In this document: piece by piece, positions 1 to 6,683 of the stretch
Layout of the letters: each line of letters begins with the position of its first letter
How positions within the stretch are numbered: position 1 is the stretch's first letter
Assembly (NCBI RefSeq): GCF_036227105.1
Contig: NZ_CP109434.1
Location: 2,670,001 to 2,734,000 of the forward strand
Direction: 5' to 3'
Length of the DNA: 64,000 nt
Source: Amycolatopsis sp. NBC_01488
GTDB taxonomy: Bacteria > Actinomycetota > Actinomycetes > Mycobacteriales > Pseudonocardiaceae
The notes under the pieces: generated by a model
What the model was told of the DNA's origin: nothing
Seen by the model: only the letters and a program-made list of their open reading frames with translations
Database searches by the model: none
Translations under genes and position numbers: made by a program

Positions 1-377
1 GCCGCCGCCGGCTGGAGGAGCTGGCGACGCGCAACCGCGGCGTCCAGGCGACCGTCGACCTGGTGCTGGAGATGCTGCTGGGGCCGGAGACCGACGACCC
101 GGAGGCCGACGCGGAAGCCGTGCTGCTGCGGTACGAGCGCCTGGTCGCGACCGGTCGCCGCCCGTACCTGCGGCCGCTGATGCGGACGTTGTCGGTCCAG
201 CTCAACGAGCTGCTGACGGAGATCTTCGCGCGCTCGGGCACGCCGGTTTCCCCCGACGAACTCGAACGGCTGGTGGCGCTGGTCGACGGCGCGGTCGTCA
301 ACGCGCTGATCGCGATCGACCCGGCCCCGCGCGCCGCGGCGTCGCGCATGTTGCAGGCGGCCCTGGACGGTTCCTAG
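1..377 (+). CDS. TetR-family regulator, C-terminal part (truncated by window edge)
   Basis: The reading frame is open from the first bases and ends in TAG at 377, so the gene begins upstream of the window. About 124 residues are visible. They are helix-rich, acidic and Leu/Ala-rich, like the ligand-binding C-terminal half of TetR regulators (for example LVATGRRPYLRPLMRTL, then VDGAVVNALIAIDP near the end). The DNA-binding N-terminus is not in view, so the family call rests only on general character. An internal ATG at 63 is not a credible start because the frame remains open and protein-like before it. The LysR-type gene follows after 13 bp. Confidence 0.5.
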   Translation, partial: RRRLEELATRNRGVQATVDLVLEMLLGPETDDPEADAEAVLLRYERLVATGRRPYLRPLMRTLSVQLNELLTEIFARSGTPVSPDELERLVALVDGAVVNALIAIDPAPRAAASRMLQAALDGS

Positions 378-378
378 C

Positions 379-384
379 TACTGT
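379..384 (+). promoter_or_regulatory. Probable -10 element of leaderless LysR gene
   Basis: TACTGT is followed by exactly six bases and then the GTG at 391. This TANNNT-N6-start layout is typical of actinobacterial leaderless transcripts and supports the chosen GTG. No Shine-Dalgarno sequence is present. Confidence 0.4.
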
Positions 385-390
385 CGCCGA

Positions 391-1293
391 GTGGATCTGA
401 ACCTGCTGACCGCCCTGGACGCGCTGCTGGAGGAGAACTCCGTACAGGCGGCCGCCGACCGGCTGCACCTGACGCCCCCGGCGATGAGCCGCACGCTGGC
501 CAGGATCCGGGCGACGACCGGCGACGACATCCTGGTCCGCACCGGCCGCACGATGACCCCGACGCCCCGCGCGCTGGCGATGCGCGACGAGGTGCGGGCG
601 CTGGTGGCCCGCGCGAACCGCGTCCTGGCCCCGGCCCGCACGGTCGACCCGGCGACGCTGCGGCGCACGTTCACCATCCAGGGTCACGACGCGCTGCTGG
701 CGGCGCTGTTCCCGGCGTTGCTGCGCACGGCGTCGGCGGAGGCGCCCGGCATCGGCCTGCGGCTGCTGGCGGAGGCCCCGGTGGACACGCCGGACCTGGC
801 CCGCGGCCACGTCGACCTGCAGGTCGGGGCGACGGTGCCGGCAACCCCGGAAATCAGTCACGAAGTGGTCGGCGAGGACCGCCTGGTGCTGGTGAGCCGA
901 GCCGGCGTGCGCCTGGACGTCGAGGAGTTCGCGGCGGCCGAGCACGTGATCGTGTCGCGACGGGGACGGCTGCGCGACGGCGTGGACAAGGCGCTGGCCG
1001 AGCTGGGCCTGCGCCGCCGCGTGGTGGCAGCCCTCCCGACGGCGGCGCTGGCCCTGCAGGCGATCGCGCACAGCGGCGTCGTGGGAGTGCTGGCCGACCG
1101 GGCCACGGCGCTCGCGCGGGCGGACATCGGGTTGGCGGCGACGGAGCTGCCGCTGGACCCGCCGCCGGCCCCGGTCGTAGTGAGCTGGCACAGCCGCTAC
1201 GACACCGACCCGGCCCACGACTGGCTGCGCGCCCACTGCCGGACGGCGCTGGCGGACGTGCTGACGGGGTCTGCCGCGGCTGGTCGTGAGTGA
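391..1293 (+). CDS. LysR-family transcriptional regulator
   Basis: A 300-residue protein of normal LysR length. Residues 1-60 form the winged helix-turn-helix (DLNLLTALDALLEENSVQAA, then LTPPAMSRTLARIRATTGDD). A periplasmic-binding-like effector domain follows from about residue 90 (FTIQGHDALLAALFPALLR). The start is GTG, backed by a -10 box six bases upstream. The gene may be read with the TetR gene 13 bp before it or from its own leaderless promoter. The target is unknown; the oxidoreductase-like gene at 1330-1941 converges on it rather than diverging, so it is not an obvious target. The last codons and stop run into a long perfect palindrome, so the C-terminus may be partly repeat-derived. 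Confidence 0.85.
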   Translation: MDLNLLTALDALLEENSVQAAADRLHLTPPAMSRTLARIRATTGDDILVRTGRTMTPTPRALAMRDEVRALVARANRVLAPARTVDPATLRRTFTIQGHDALLAALFPALLRTASAEAPGIGLRLLAEAPVDTPDLARGHVDLQVGATVPATPEISHEVVGEDRLVLVSRAGVRLDVEEFAAAEHVIVSRRGRLRDGVDKALAELGLRRRVVAALPTAALALQAIAHSGVVGVLADRATALARADIGLAATELPLDPPPAPVVVSWHSRYDTDPAHDWLRAHCRTALADVLTGSAAAGRE

Positions 1294-1329
1294 GAAACAG
1301 TGTTCTAACACTGTTTCTCACTCACGACC
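1282..1329. terminator. Long perfect palindrome, likely bidirectional terminator
   Basis: A 23-bp arm (1282-1304) and its exact reverse complement (1307-1329) are separated by only two bases. The sequence sits between convergent genes ending at 1293 and 1330. Its left arm contains the LysR stop codon. It is AT-richer than its surroundings. It would fold as a cruciform or hairpin on either strand, so bidirectional termination is the simplest role. A dispersed palindromic repeat is the alternative. Confidence 0.6.
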
Positions 1330-1941
1330 TCAGGTGGGCAGTGCCACCAGCACTTCCCCGCGCGGCCCGTCTTCCGCCGCGTCGAGCATCGCCGCCGCCA
1401 CCGTCGCGTGGCTGATCGTCGACGGGAACAGGCGGCGGGGCACTTCGCCGACTCGCACCGAGCGCCGGGTCGGGCTGATCGGGCCGGTCTTCATCGGGCC
1501 CACGTGGACCACCGTCCCGCCCATGCCGAGGATCGCCGCGTCCGCGCTCGTCTTGTCCGGCAGTTCGTCCTTCAAGAAGCGTGCCAGCAGAGTGCGGGTC
1601 AGCCAGCCCGCCGCCCCCGCGGAGGGCCCGGTCCCCAACGCCCCGACGGACACCGCACGCGACGGCGCCGCGGCCACGACCGCACGAGCCCCGGCCGTCA
1701 GCACGCCCGGCGGGTCACCCTTCCGCAAGCCCAGCGCGTCGAGCACGGTTTCACTGCCCCGCAACGCATCCGCGATCCCGGTGGCGTCGTGGACGTCGGC
1801 CGCGATCGGCGTCAGCCGCTCGGCGGGAGCCGGCGAAGGGCGACGGCTGATGGCCACCACCTCGTGCCCGCGCGAAAGCGCCTGCCGCACCAGCTCGCTG
1901 CCCACCGCGCCCGAAGCGCCGAGCACCGCCACCCGGCTCAT
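1330..1941 (-). CDS. NAD(P)H-binding atypical SDR-like protein
   Basis: Starts at the ATG that overlaps the upstream TGA (ATGA at 1938-1941) and encodes 203 residues. The N-terminus carries a Rossmann dinucleotide motif, VAVLGASGAVGSELVRQAL, followed by the basic patch AISRRPSP that suggests NADP. This is typical of NAD(P)H-binding, atypical SDR proteins such as NmrA-like or YwnB-like families. There is no clear Tyr-x-x-x-Lys catalytic pair, so it may be a redox sensor or reductase of unknown substrate. It is translationally coupled to the inositol-monophosphatase-like gene, forming a two-gene unit. Confidence 0.7.
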   Translation of the reverse strand: MSRVAVLGASGAVGSELVRQALSRGHEVVAISRRPSPAPAERLTPIAADVHDATGIADALRGSETVLDALGLRKGDPPGVLTAGARAVVAAAPSRAVSVGALGTGPSAGAAGWLTRTLLARFLKDELPDKTSADAAILGMGGTVVHVGPMKTGPISPTRRSVRVGEVPRRLFPSTISHATVAAAMLDAAEDGPRGEVLVALPT

Positions 1942-2714
1942 CGCAGCACCTCGAGCGCCGAGGCGTGCAAACCCGGTGCGGCGACGAGGATGTCGGCCGC
2001 GTTGACGTCCCAAGCCGAACCCGCCAGGTCCGTGACGATCGCGCCCGCTTCCCCGGCCAGCAGGGACCCGGCCGCCGTACCCGGCAGGTCGGGTTCGTAC
2101 TGCCAGAACACGTCGTACTGCCCGGAAGTCAGGCCCAGCAACGGAAACACCGTCGGGATCGTGTTGCGCACCAGCAACGCCCGCGAAGCCATCTCGACGA
2201 ACGCACTCGCGAACCGCTCGTAAACACCACGGTCGTTGCCCGCCTGGCTGGCCGTCACCGCTGCCGCCGAAAGGTCCGTCTTGGCCGACACGCGCAACAG
2301 TTCTCCGTTGAGACGCGCTCCCTGCCCGCGCGCCGCCGTCCACGTCAGGTCACCGATCGGCCGGCGGACGACGGTCCGCTCCGGCTGCCCGTCCGTCACC
2401 AGCGTGATCGTCACGCCCCACTCCGGCAGGCCGTGCACGTGGTTGACCGCGCCTTCGGCGCCGTCGACCACCCACCACCGCCCCGGCGGCACGACCCGGC
2501 CGCGCTCGTCTTCGTCCCACCAGTCCACGCCGGGCACGGCGCCGTCGAGCGCCTCACGCACGATCGTCGTCGAGGTCGCTTCGAGCTGGGTGCCGAGCTC
2601 GTACATCGCCGCCCGGCCGGGCGGCCGGCTCGCCGGGTCGTACGAAGCGAGCAAAGCCAGCCCGGCCTTCTCGGCCGCCTGAACCATCAGCGTCAGCACG
2701 TTGTCGTTGGTCAT
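1938..2714 (-). CDS. Inositol-monophosphatase-family protein with altered metal motif
   Basis: 258 residues, usual IMPase length. The fold is recognisable: an N-terminal helical segment (MVQAAEKAGLALLASYD), the acidic stretch DWWDEDERG near residues 64-72, the central motif at 81-91, and the C-terminal segment AAGSLLAGEAGAIVTDLAG. In active IMPases the central motif is D-P-x-D-G-T-x-N; here it reads VVDGAEGAVN, so the second aspartate is Glu and the Thr is Ala. The first Asp and the Asn remain. Activity on sugar or inositol phosphates is therefore uncertain. It is the first gene of a two-gene operon with the NAD(P)-binding protein. Confidence 0.7.
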   Translation of the reverse strand: MTNDNVLTLMVQAAEKAGLALLASYDPASRPPGRAAMYELGTQLEATSTTIVREALDGAVPGVDWWDEDERGRVVPPGRWWVVDGAEGAVNHVHGLPEWGVTITLVTDGQPERTVVRRPIGDLTWTAARGQGARLNGELLRVSAKTDLSAAAVTASQAGNDRGVYERFASAFVEMASRALLVRNTIPTVFPLLGLTSGQYDVFWQYEPDLPGTAAGSLLAGEAGAIVTDLAGSAWDVNAADILVAAPGLHASALEVLR

Positions 2715-2791
2715 GAAGCCATTACGGCACGACCGGCAGCCTGATTCAAATGCAATCTACTTAATCGACGAGTTACCGCCGCGCAGTTGTC

Positions 2792-3490
2792 TCAGTCCTT
2801 CCGCTGCGCCTTCGCCAGGTCGTCGCGGGACTTCGTGACGAGGGCGAGCATCGCCTGCTCCGCCGCCGTGGGATCGCCGGCGACGATCGCGTCGAGCACC
2901 TTCCGGTGGCTCGGCACCGGGTCCTCCGCCGCCGACGCCCCGTGCACCAGCTTGTCGCGCTCGGCCAGCCCGATCGCGATGATCCGTTCCATCCGCATCA
3001 GGAAGTTGTTGTGGGTGGCGGTCATCAGCCGCCGGTGGAACGCGAGGTCGGCCTGGACGCTCGCCTCGGCGTCGTCGGCCGCGGCCATGTCGGCCAGTGC
3101 CTCCCGCAGCGATTCGACGTCCTCCTCCGACGCCCTCTCGGCCGCGATCCGCGCCGCCGCCGGTTCGACGACGGTGCGCACCTCGGTCAGCTCGTCGAGC
3201 AGGCCCGGGTCGTCGGCGGCCGCGGTCTGCCAGCGCATGACGTCGGCGTCGAGCATGTTCCACAGCTCGCGCGGCTGGACGAACGTGCCGCGCTTCTGCC
3301 GCGCGTCGATCATCCCCTTCGCGGCCAGCACCTTCAGGGCTTCGCGCAGCGCGGTCAGGCTGATGTCGAGCTCCTCGCGCAGCGCGGGCAGGTCCAGGAC
3401 GGTGCCCTCGCCCCACTCGTCGGAGAGGATCCGGCTGGCCAGTGCCTCCACGGTCTGGCCGTGCAACCCGCGTGGCCGGTGTTCGGTCAA
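2792..3490 (-). CDS. GntR/FadR-family regulator, likely controls the galactoside island
   Basis: 232 residues with an N-terminal winged helix (LPALREELDISLTALREAL, KGMIDARQKRGTFVQ; residues about 30-75) and a C-terminal FCD ligand domain (LDELTEVRTVVEPAAARIAA, DLAFHRRLMTATHNN, SHRKVLDAIVAGDP). The start is TTG at 3490, chosen because GAGAGGG lies 8 bp upstream (3499-3505) and no ATG or GTG fits. The FCD subgroup includes the galactonate regulator DgoR. It is divergent from the sugar transporter operon, with a 13-bp palindrome between them that recurs before the other half of the island. Control of alpha-galactoside or galactonate genes is an inference from this context. Confidence 0.85.
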   Translation of the reverse strand: MTEHRPRGLHGQTVEALASRILSDEWGEGTVLDLPALREELDISLTALREALKVLAAKGMIDARQKRGTFVQPRELWNMLDADVMRWQTAAADDPGLLDELTEVRTVVEPAAARIAAERASEEDVESLREALADMAAADDAEASVQADLAFHRRLMTATHNNFLMRMERIIAIGLAERDKLVHGASAAEDPVPSHRKVLDAIVAGDPTAAEQAMLALVTKSRDDLAKAQRKD

Positions 3491-3552
3491 TGGAGGGGCC
3501 CTCTCAGCTGGCAGGTCGTGATCGGAGCCATCCTACGCCGCACACGAAGTCG

Positions 3553-3565
3553 TCATAAATTATGA
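3553..3565. promoter_or_regulatory. Palindromic operator O1 (TCATAAATTATGA)
   Basis: A perfect 13-bp palindrome (TCATAA, central A, TTATGA), AT-rich within a GC-rich region. It lies between the GntR gene and the sugar-binding-protein gene. It ends 7 bp before the TTGACA at 3573. A matching site is found at 11247-11265 with the same 7-bp spacing to a TTGACG box. Likely the binding site of the GntR protein at 2792-3490. Confidence 0.6.
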
Positions 3566-3572
3566 ATACATC

Positions 3573-3601
3573 TTGACACCGGCGTCGCCCGGTTGCACTC
3601 T
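3573..3601 (+). promoter_or_regulatory. Promoter of sugar ABC transporter operon
   Basis: TTGACA at 3573-3578, a 17-bp spacer and a weak -10 CACTCT at 3596-3601. This would give a 5' leader of about 45 bases before the ATG at 3651. The operator O1 is just upstream of the -35 box. The -35 match is strong, the -10 weak. Confidence 0.45.
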
Positions 3602-3650
3602 TTGGCAGCAGTCACGCCCGAGCGGGCGCCACCGACAAAGGGGTCACGAC

Positions 3651-4949
3651 ATGACGAGTGCAGGCCTGTCCCGCCGTCGTTTCCTGCGCAACGCGAGCCT
3701 GGCCGGGCTGGGCGCCGTCGGCTCGGGCAGCTTCCTCGCCGCCTGCGCCACTTCCGCGAACACCGGCCCGGTCAAGCAGGCCGCGGGCGCGGTCACCGTC
3801 CAGTCGAACCTGTCCTCGCCCGAGGCGAAGAAGGCGATCGAGGCCCTGGCCAAGGCGTTCGGCGCGAAGGGCGGCGCGACGGCGACGGTCAACACCGTCG
3901 CGTCGGAGACCTTCCGCACCCAGCTGCCCAGCTACCTCACCGCGGCCACCCCGCCGGACACCTACACGTGGTACCCGGGTTCGCTGCTGTCCGGCTACGC
4001 GCGCAAGGGCCTGCTGCTCGACGTCGGCGATGTCTGGCAGACGATGGGCGACTACAGCGCCGCGTTCCGGGCCCTCTCCGGCGACGGCGCCGGGCACCAG
4101 GTCTTCGTCCCGACGTCCTACTACTGGTGGGGCTTCTTCTACCGGAAGTCGAACTTCGCGAAGTGGGGCGTGCGACCGCCGACGAACTGGACCGAGTTCC
4201 TCGCGCTGTGCGAAACGGTGAAGGGCAAGGGAATCGCGCCGATCGGCCTCGGTGCGGGCGGCACCACGCCGTGGACCGCGTCGGCGTGGTTCGACTACCT
4301 GAACATCCGGATCAACGGCGCGCCCTTCCACCGCGAGCTGCTCGCCGGCAAGCGGCGGTTCGACGACCCGCGCGTCAAGAAGATCTTCGACCCGTGGCGC
4401 CAGGCGCTGCCGTACTTCGACCCGAACGGCACCGCGATCGCGTTCCAGGACGCCACGACCGTGCTGCTGCAGGGCCGCACCGGCATGGTCCTGACCGGCA
4501 CGTTCTTCGCCGACGCCGCCCCGAAGGACGCGCTCGGCGACCTCGACTTCTTCCAGTTCCCGATCCTCGACCCGGCGGTGCCGGTGGCCGAGGAGGGCCC
4601 GACCGACGGCTTCTTCGCCAGCGCGCGCACCCCGCACGTCGCCGAAGTCAAGGAATGGTTCAAGTACGTCGCGACGGCCGAAGCGCAGGAGCTCTACATC
4701 AAGAACTCCTCCGGCACGGTCCTGCCGACCAACCCGACCGCCAAGGACAACGGCACCCCGCTGGTCCAAAAGGGACGCAAGATGCTCGCCGACGCCAAGG
4801 AGATCACGCAGTTCTTCAACCGCGACTCCTCCGACGCGCTGCAGCCGACCGCCGACGCCGCGTTGATCCGGTTCATCCAGAAGCCCACCGAGCTGGACTC
4901 GATCCTGAGCGACTGGCAGACCGCCGCGCAGAAGGTCTGGCAGTCCTGA
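3651..4949 (+). CDS. Sugar ABC transporter substrate-binding lipoprotein (Tat signal)
   Basis: 432 residues from the ATG at 3651, which has AAAGGGG about 7 bp upstream. The N-terminus has a twin-arginine motif (SRRRFLRN) followed by a hydrophobic stretch and a lipobox LAAC near residue 30, so the protein should be exported folded by Tat and lipid-anchored outside the membrane. The mature part is a family-1 extracellular solute-binding protein (TWYPGSLLSGYARKGLLLDV, GRTGMVLTGTFFADA). The two permease genes follow at once. No dedicated ATPase is encoded nearby, as usual for actinobacterial CUT1 sugar importers that share an MsiK-type ATPase. The neighbours suggest alpha-galactosides such as melibiose or raffinose as ligand. 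Confidence 0.88.
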   Translation: MTSAGLSRRRFLRNASLAGLGAVGSGSFLAACATSANTGPVKQAAGAVTVQSNLSSPEAKKAIEALAKAFGAKGGATATVNTVASETFRTQLPSYLTAATPPDTYTWYPGSLLSGYARKGLLLDVGDVWQTMGDYSAAFRALSGDGAGHQVFVPTSYYWWGFFYRKSNFAKWGVRPPTNWTEFLALCETVKGKGIAPIGLGAGGTTPWTASAWFDYLNIRINGAPFHRELLAGKRRFDDPRVKKIFDPWRQALPYFDPNGTAIAFQDATTVLLQGRTGMVLTGTFFADAAPKDALGDLDFFQFPILDPAVPVAEEGPTDGFFASARTPHVAEVKEWFKYVATAEAQELYIKNSSGTVLPTNPTAKDNGTPLVQKGRKMLADAKEITQFFNRDSSDALQPTADAALIRFIQKPTELDSILSDWQTAAQKVWQS

Positions 4950-4950
4950 G

Positions 4951-5868
4951 ATGGCGGTGCTGACCGCCGACCGGCCGAAGACCGCGGCGCGGGCCCCCAA
5001 GCGTCCTCGCCGATTTTCTCCGGTGCTGCTGGCGTTCGTCCTGGTGCCCCTGGTCGTCGAGGGGTTCTGGGTGTTCTGGCCCGCGTTGCAGGGGTTCTAC
5101 CTCGCGCTGACGAACTGGGACGGCGTCTCGGCGCCCACGTTCGTCGGCGCCGGGAACTTCGCCGAGATGTTCTCCGACGACATCTTCAAGACCGCCGCGC
5201 TCGACACGGTGATCTGGCTCGTGCTCTTCGGTGGCCTCTCGGCCGTCGGCGGGCTCGCGCTGGCGACGCTGCTGCAGAAGGAGCGTCGCGGCGTCGGCTT
5301 CTACCGGGCCGCGCTGTTCACGCCGGTGGTGTTTTCGCTGGTCGCGACGTCGTTGATCTGGCAGGTGAGCTACCAGCCGGACGGCGTCGTCAACAAGGTG
5401 CTCGGCGCCGTCGGCCTCGGCAGCTGGCAGCACGCCTGGCTGGCCGACCCGAAGACGGCGCTGTACGCGGTGCTCGTCCCGGCGCTGTGGCGGCAGCTCG
5501 GGTACGTGATGGTGCTGTACCTGGCCGGGCTCAAGGGCATCGACCCGGCGCTGTACGAAGCGGCCAAATTGGACGGTGCCACGGCGTGGCAGCAGTTCCG
5601 CAACGTGACGTGGCCCCAGCTGCGCAGCGTCAACTCCGTCGTGCTGTCGGTGATCATCATCGACTCGCTGCGGTCGTTCGACGTCATCTGGTCGATGACG
5701 AAGGGCGGCCCGTACCACTCGTCAGAGGTGCTGAGCACGTACATGTACGCGACGGCGTTCCAGTCGCTGCGCTTGGGCTACGCGTCCGCGCTGGCCGTGG
5801 TGATCTTCGTGCTGGCGTTCGGCGTGATCGTGACCTACCTCGTGCGCGCGTTCCGGGAGGACTCGTGA
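4951..5868 (+). CDS. Sugar ABC transporter permease (MalF/UgpA type)
   Basis: 305 residues with about six membrane segments (for example FVLVPLVVEGFWVFWPALQG at the start and the final segment ALAVVIFVLAFGVIVTYLVR). The cytoplasmic EAA loop that contacts the ATPase is visible as ALYEAAKLDGATAWQQFRN. The start is one base after the stop of the binding-protein gene, and the end overlaps the next permease by 4 bp, so the three are one operon. It forms half of the membrane channel of a CUT1 carbohydrate importer. The preceding ARAPKRPRRFSP is a cytoplasmic basic N-terminus. Confidence 0.9.
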   Translation: MAVLTADRPKTAARAPKRPRRFSPVLLAFVLVPLVVEGFWVFWPALQGFYLALTNWDGVSAPTFVGAGNFAEMFSDDIFKTAALDTVIWLVLFGGLSAVGGLALATLLQKERRGVGFYRAALFTPVVFSLVATSLIWQVSYQPDGVVNKVLGAVGLGSWQHAWLADPKTALYAVLVPALWRQLGYVMVLYLAGLKGIDPALYEAAKLDGATAWQQFRNVTWPQLRSVNSVVLSVIIIDSLRSFDVIWSMTKGGPYHSSEVLSTYMYATAFQSLRLGYASALAVVIFVLAFGVIVTYLVRAFREDS

Positions 5869-6683
5869 AGACGCGGACCGCCGGGTTCCACCTGCTCGCG
5901 GGCGGGCTCTCGGTGCTGTGGCTGCTGCCGATCCTGCTGGTGCTGACGACGAGCGTGCGGTCCTTTTCGGACATCGCGTCGAACGGCCTCGGCGCGCTGC
6001 CGGCGTCGTTCACTTTGGACGGTTTCGGGCAGGCGTGGGGCGACGGCGGTGGCGGGCACGCGATGCTGAACAGCCTGCTCGTCACCATCCCGACCGTGCT
6101 GCTCGCGCTGCTGCTGAGTTCGGTGGCGGCGTTCGCGCTGAGCCGGTACGACATCCCGTTCCGCCGCACGATCATCCTGGTGATGCTGTCCGGAAACCTG
6201 CTGCCGCCGCAGATCCTGCTGGTGCCGGTGGCGAAGCTGGCCGAGCTGCTGGGCATCTACGACACGCTGACGGCGCTGATCGTCGTGCAGGTCGGCTTCG
6301 GGCTCGGGTTCTACACGTTCGTGCTGCAGGGGTTCATGCGGTCGATCCCGGGCGAGATCCAGCAGGCGGCGTTGATCGACGGCGCCGGCGTCGCGCAGAT
6401 CTTCTGGCGGATCATCCTGCCGATGACGCGTCCGGCGCTGGCCGCGCTCGGCGCGCTGGCGTTCACCTGGACGTTCAACGACCTGCTGTGGTCGATCACC
6501 GTGCTGCGCACCGGGACGGTGATGCCGGTGACGCCGGCGCTGCTCGGGCTGCAGGGGCAGTACGTGTCGAACTGGAACGTCATCGCGGCCGGCTCGGTGA
6601 TCGCCGCGGTGCCGACGGTCGCGGTGTTCCTGCGGTTCCAGAAGCACTTCATCTCCGGACTCGCGATCGGGGCGATCAAGTGA
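5865..6683 (+). CDS. Sugar ABC transporter permease (MalG/UgpE type)
   Basis: 272 residues from a GTG that overlaps the preceding TGA (GTGA at 5865-5868). It has six predicted membrane helices (LLAGGLSVLWLLPILLVLTT; TIPTVLLALLLSSVAAFAL; IAAGSVIAAVPTVAVF). The EAA loop is EIQQAALIDGAGVAQIFWR. The C-terminus FQKHFISGLAIGAIK is typical of MalG-like proteins. It pairs with the MalF-type protein just upstream. Its own stop overlaps the GTG of the GH36 alpha-galactosidase gene, so uptake and hydrolysis are translationally coupled. Confidence 0.9.
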   Translation: MKTRTAGFHLLAGGLSVLWLLPILLVLTTSVRSFSDIASNGLGALPASFTLDGFGQAWGDGGGGHAMLNSLLVTIPTVLLALLLSSVAAFALSRYDIPFRRTIILVMLSGNLLPPQILLVPVAKLAELLGIYDTLTALIVVQVGFGLGFYTFVLQGFMRSIPGEIQQAALIDGAGVAQIFWRIILPMTRPALAALGALAFTWTFNDLLWSITVLRTGTVMPVTPALLGLQGQYVSNWNVIAAGSVIAAVPTVAVFLRFQKHFISGLAIGAIK

